9,007 nt of DNA from Actinomycetota bacterium. Its GTDB lineage: Bacteria > Actinomycetota > Thermoleophilia > Gaiellales > Gaiellaceae. Shown here one piece after another: positions 6,609 through 9,007 of the stretch (positions within the stretch are counted from its first letter, which is position 1; each line of letters starts with the position of its first letter). The notes under the pieces were generated by a model. The model was given only the letters and a program-made list of their open reading frames with translations, was not told the origin of the DNA and did no database searches. Both the position numbers and the translations under genes were made by a program. The stretch is from positions 1 through 9,007 of the forward strand of contig JACDCN010000071.1 in the NCBI GenBank assembly GCA_013817555.1, in the 5' to 3' direction.

Positions 6609-7202
6609 TCAGTTAAATCGCTGCTGGGCCGTGTCCAGACCCTCGGCCAGCACGCTCTCGACGGCGTCGGCCGCACGCGCGACGATCCCGTCCGCGTCGT
6701 CCTCAGCGGTGAACGGCGAGAGCACGTAGTCCGCGACAGGTCGAGGGTCGCCGCGGCCAGGTCGGCCCACTCCGACTCTCAGCCGAAGGAACTCCTGAGT
6801 GCCGAGGATCTCGGCAATCGACCGAAGACCGTTGTGCCCGGCGAGCCCTCCCCCCGCCCGGGCTTGCAGCCGACCCACGTCCAGATCGACGTCGTCGTGG
6901 ACCACGAGAACATCCTGCGGCGAAACCTTGAAGAAGCGGGCGGCGGCCGAGATCGAGCGGCCCGAGTCGTTCATGTAGGTCTCGGGCTCGAGCAGCGCTA
7001 CCCGCGCGTCCCCCATCCGCGTTTCGGCAAGACGCCCGCTAAATTTCGAGCGGAACGACCCGTCGTGTCGACGAGCGAGCTCTTCGACGACCATCCAGCC
7101 GACGTTGTGGCGATCGCCGGCATGCTCGCGGCCGGGGTTCCCGAGACCGGCGATGAGCAGGTCGAGCGTCGAGGCGGACTCGCCCCGACGAAACAGACGC
7201 AC
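6609..7202 (-). CDS. pth: Peptidyl-tRNA hydrolase
   Basis: Cytosolic esterase that frees tRNA from peptidyl-tRNAs dropped by ribosomes; essential in many bacteria. The 197 residues match the bacterial Pth1 family throughout. Against the E. coli active-site set: Asn22 in GLGNPG, catalytic His32 in DRHNVGW, Asn78 in ETYMNDSG, Asp103 in VVHDDVDL, and Asn124 in GGGLAGHNGLRS. LRVGVGRPGRGD and DYVLSPFT follow at the C-terminal side. An N-terminal extension of about 11 residues (MRLFRRGESAS) precedes the first strand. The start is GTG 7202-7200: a GAGGAG ribosome site lies 9 nt upstream inside the last codons of rplY, and no ATG is available before the GLGNPG motif. The gene lies 6 nt behind rplY, a common pairing, so the two are almost certainly co-transcribed. 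Confidence 0.97.
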   Translation of the reverse strand: MRLFRRGESASTLDLLIAGLGNPGREHAGDRHNVGWMVVEELARRHDGSFRSKFSGRLAETRMGDARVALLEPETYMNDSGRSISAAARFFKVSPQDVLVVHDDVDLDVGRLQARAGGGLAGHNGLRSIAEILGTQEFLRLRVGVGRPGRGDPRPVADYVLSPFTAEDDADGIVARAADAVESVLAEGLDTAQQRFN

Positions 7203-7208
7203 CGCGAA

Positions 7209-7916
7209 CTACTCCTCTTCGTCGGGAGAAGCTTCGGAAGCCTCGCCGGCTTCGTCCCCTTCTTCGGCGCCCTCTTCGGGCTCCTCGCCCTCTTCGAGAG
7301 CTTCGGCCTCCGCAGCAGCAGCAGCCTCTGCCTCCTCGAGCTCGGCAAAACCACGCGACATCGCGACCGTCACGATAACCGTCTCGTGCGGGTCGTCGAG
7401 CAACGTGATTCCTTCGGGAACCGCGATGTCCTCGAGGCGAAGAATGTCGCCGATGTCCATGGCAGTTACGTCGACGTCGATGTGCTCGGGGACGTCCATG
7501 GGGAGCGCCTCGACCTGAAGCTCGCGCGAAACCAGCGAAACGACGCCACCCGCTTTGGCTCCAACCGCCTCGCCGATGAGCTGGACGACGACCGATGCCT
7601 GGATGGGTTGGTCGAGCCGCACCTCGCGCAGGTCGATGTGGGAGATCTTTCCGCGCACGGGATCCTGCTGATACTCAGCGAGGATCGAAGGGTGCACTGT
7701 CGTCTGCCCCTCGAGGACGACGTCGAGGATCGCGTGCAGACCCGACGGTCCCGTCATGGCCGTCCGCAGATCTCTTTCCGGGACGGAGATCGCGCGCGCG
7801 TGGCCCTTCCCGTACAGAACGCCGGGCACAATGCCCTCCTTGCGCAGGCGCCGAGAATGGCGCGAGCCGCGTTCCCCTCGCTCTTGAACTTCGAGCTTGA
7901 ATCGGTCTCCGGACAT
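7209..7916 (-). CDS. rplY: 50S ribosomal protein L25, TL5/Ctc type with acidic tail
   Basis: 5S rRNA-binding large-subunit protein of the general stress protein Ctc family, 235 residues. The N-terminal L25 domain (about 5-95) includes FKLEVQERGERGSRHSRRLR, then IVPGVLYGKG and the ISHIDL motif (91-96). The TL5 C-terminal beta domain follows (about 97-185; LVSRELQVEALP, GDILRLEDIAVPEG). The last 44 residues (192-235) are a disordered Ala/Glu-rich tail with almost no basic residue. The reading frame is open for 53 more codons upstream, but that part overlaps the methyltransferase gene and has no L25 similarity. ATG 7916-7914 is therefore the start. No Shine-Dalgarno is seen; a TACAAT box ends 9 nt before the ATG. 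It is followed closely by pth. Confidence 0.96.
   Translation of the reverse strand: MSGDRFKLEVQERGERGSRHSRRLRKEGIVPGVLYGKGHARAISVPERDLRTAMTGPSGLHAILDVVLEGQTTVHPSILAEYQQDPVRGKISHIDLREVRLDQPIQASVVVQLIGEAVGAKAGGVVSLVSRELQVEALPMDVPEHIDVDVTAMDIGDILRLEDIAVPEGITLLDDPHETVIVTVAMSRGFAELEEAEAAAAAEAEALEEGEEPEEGAEEGDEAGEASEASPDEEE
7212..7217 (-). promoter_or_regulatory. Ribosome binding site of pth, inside the rplY 3' end
   Basis: GAGGAG on the minus strand encodes the two final Glu residues of L25 and lies 9 nt before the pth GTG. It supports this non-ATG start, and translation of the L25 tail would run straight into pth initiation. Confidence 0.7.
7312..7324. repeat. Short GCA/CAG triplet run in the rplY tail
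   Basis: The plus strand reads cagcagcagcagc, encoding part of the poly-Ala run AEAAAAAEAEA of the L25 tail on the minus strand. It is a small in-frame microsatellite within a low-complexity Glu/Ala region, so tail length may vary between strains. Confidence 0.5.
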
Positions 7917-7925
7917 CGGCGGCGG

Positions 7926-7931
7926 ATTGTA
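7926..7931 (-). promoter_or_regulatory. Candidate -10 box of a leaderless-type rplY promoter
   Basis: TACAAT on the minus strand (five of six to TATAAT) lies in the 28-nt gap between the methyltransferase TAG and the rplY ATG, ending 9 nt before the ATG. The gap CCGCCGCCG has no ribosome binding site, so the transcript would be leaderless or nearly so. No clear -35 hexamer is visible at 16-19 nt; that region lies in the end of the methyltransferase gene. Confidence 0.5.
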
Positions 7932-7944
7932 GCGACAGACGTTC

Positions 7945-9007
7945 CTACGGTCGCAGGACGTAGAAGCGCCAGAAGTCGTTCTCGATCGGCGCGACCTCGA
8001 CGCCCCCGAAGCCGGCCGCGTGAGCGTATTGCGCCAAAGTGTCGGCTCGCATGACGGTTCCTGTGCCTGCCGCACCCTCCCCGATCATCCCCACCGGCAG
8101 ACAGTGCAGAACGCTGAATCCGTAGTAGAGGCGCTCGAGATCGTCGTTCGCCGCGCCGAACGCCTCGGCAGTCAGCTCGTCGCCGACGATCACGCACCCG
8201 CCCTCGCTCAGCAGATCGTGGGCCGCTCGCAGGACAGCTGTCGGGTATGACATGTCGTGGACGGCCTCGAAGATGGTGACGAGGTCGTAGCGGCCGTGAA
8301 GCTGCGGATCGGCCGCGTCACGCACGTGGAACTCGACGCGATCCTCCACTCCGCTCCCGGTGAGATATGCACGCGCCTGATCGATCGAAGGAGCGTCGAG
8401 GTCGATCCCGTCAACGCTCACTTTCGGATAGCCCTTCGCGATTGCGACGCTGGAGACGCCGCCACCGCAGGCAAGATCAGCGACCCGCGCGGGCGGATCG
8501 GCGCGCAGGCGCTCGTCGACCTCAGAGAGAGCCGGCAACCACTCCTGAGCGAGCAGTTGCACGAACATCGGCCGCGTGAACGCCGCCTGCGCCTGGTGGA
8601 GATCGGCGCCGTAATCGCCGTACGGAACTCCCTCGCCAGTCCGGTACGCCTCGAGCAGCGCGTCGATCGGACGCACGCACCCGAGCAAGAACTGCGCAAA
8701 GGGGGCGACGTAGTTGAGGCTGTCCTCGTCGAGAAGCGCCTCGTCGTGACCCTCGGGAAGCGCAAACCGCCACTCATCGCCGTTACGCTCGGCCTCGAGG
8801 ATCTCACTCGTCGCCTGCTGCTCCAACCACTCTCGCGCGTACCGCTCGTGGATGCCCGTGGCTTCCGCGAGCTCCGCAGGTGTCAACGGGCCGCGCTCGG
8901 CGAGTACCCGGTAGAGACCGAGCCGTCCGCCCAGGTAGACACCTGCGAGATCGAACGCGCCGACAGTCGCGAGAAAAAGCCGCTCGACGAGCGCATCGCG
9001 GCGCGCG
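7945..9007 (-). CDS. Class I SAM-dependent methyltransferase, Rv2258c-like, N-terminus cut by window edge
   Basis: The reading frame stays open to the window edge, giving 353 visible residues; mycobacterial Rv2258c has a similar length, so only a few residues are probably missing. Residues 1-85 form the winged-helix dimerisation module: ALVERLFLATVGAFDLAGVY, then LTPAELAEATGIHERYAREW and WRFALPEGH. The Rossmann methyltransferase domain follows, with motif I VADLACGGGVSS (175-186), the acidic strand end VDGIDLD (198-204), RDAADP (229-234), YDLVTIFEAVHDM (240-252) and GGCVIVGDE (269-277). The C-terminus AAGFGGVEVAPIENDFWRFY is typical. The TTG at 8886-8884 is an internal Leu codon, not a start, because family-like sequence continues upstream. 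The substrate is unknown; small-molecule methylation is assumed from the fold. It ends 28 nt before rplY. Confidence 0.88.
   Translation of the reverse strand, partial: ARRDALVERLFLATVGAFDLAGVYLGGRLGLYRVLAERGPLTPAELAEATGIHERYAREWLEQQATSEILEAERNGDEWRFALPEGHDEALLDEDSLNYVAPFAQFLLGCVRPIDALLEAYRTGEGVPYGDYGADLHQAQAAFTRPMFVQLLAQEWLPALSEVDERLRADPPARVADLACGGGVSSVAIAKGYPKVSVDGIDLDAPSIDQARAYLTGSGVEDRVEFHVRDAADPQLHGRYDLVTIFEAVHDMSYPTAVLRAAHDLLSEGGCVIVGDELTAEAFGAANDDLERLYYGFSVLHCLPVGMIGEGAAGTGTVMRADTLAQYAHAAGFGGVEVAPIENDFWRFYVLRP

Noticed and set aside
6834..8054. A 406-codon plus-strand open frame over pth, rplY and the methyltransferase end
   Set aside because: Antisense to clear genes; composition is that of a shadow frame.
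7917..8075. 53-codon upstream extension of the rplY frame
   Set aside because: It lies within the methyltransferase gene, is Arg/Ser/Thr-rich and does not resemble L25. The family N-terminus begins at the ATG at 7916.
8884..8886. TTG as the methyltransferase start
   Set aside because: Conserved winged-helix sequence (VERLFLATVGAFDLAG and onward) continues upstream in frame to the window edge, so this codon is an internal Leu.
1..9007. CRISPR array, insertion sequence, phage or defence genes
   Set aside because: No regularly spaced repeats, no transposase or integrase motifs and no terminal inverted repeats were found on either strand.

Overview
The window is a GC-rich stretch of bacterial chromosome with every gene on the minus strand. 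It reads as a core housekeeping block of an actinobacterium. The gene order (L25/Ctc, peptidyl-tRNA hydrolase, Mfd, MazG, enolase) is a familiar actinobacterial order. The two-domain L25 with a long acidic tail fits, and so does the lipoprotein parvulin between mfd and mazG. A deep-branching class such as Thermoleophilia (Gaiella/Solirubrobacter relatives) is my best guess, but it rests on protein flavour and synteny only.

In transcription order, from high to low coordinates: (1) 9007-7945, an Rv2258c-like SAM-dependent methyltransferase whose N-terminus runs off the window edge; (2) 7916-7209, ribosomal protein L25 (rplY/ctc), with a -10-like box tucked between the methyltransferase stop and its own ATG; (3) 7202-6609, peptidyl-tRNA hydrolase (pth), 6 nt behind rplY; (4) a 150-nt spacer with two perfect short hairpins and a G-rich tract; (5) 6458-5996, a GNAT acetyltransferase that is intact at both ends but broken by a frameshift in the middle; (6) about 6009-2740, mfd, whose stop codon lies in the loop of an intrinsic terminator; (7) 2643-1603, a SurA/PrsA-type parvulin lipoprotein with a second -10-like box just before its ATG; (8) 1593-799, mazG; (9) 802-1, enolase, cut by the window edge and overlapping mazG by ATGA.

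Functionally the block combines translation (L25, Pth), transcription-coupled repair (Mfd), nucleotide-pool sanitation (MazG), extracytoplasmic protein folding (parvulin) and glycolysis (enolase). The terminator after mfd separates an upstream rplY-pth-(GNAT)-mfd group from a downstream parvulin-mazG-eno operon. The two candidate promoters share one architecture: a -10-like hexamer ending 9 nt before an ATG that lacks a Shine-Dalgarno sequence. That points to leaderless or near-leaderless transcripts.

I saw no mobile element, CRISPR array, tRNA or rRNA, phage gene or defence system. Nothing here looks like a new multi-gene system. The points worth a second look are the frameshifted acetyltransferase, the paired leaderless-type promoters, the terminator that holds a stop codon in its loop, and a shortened UvrB-like module in Mfd.
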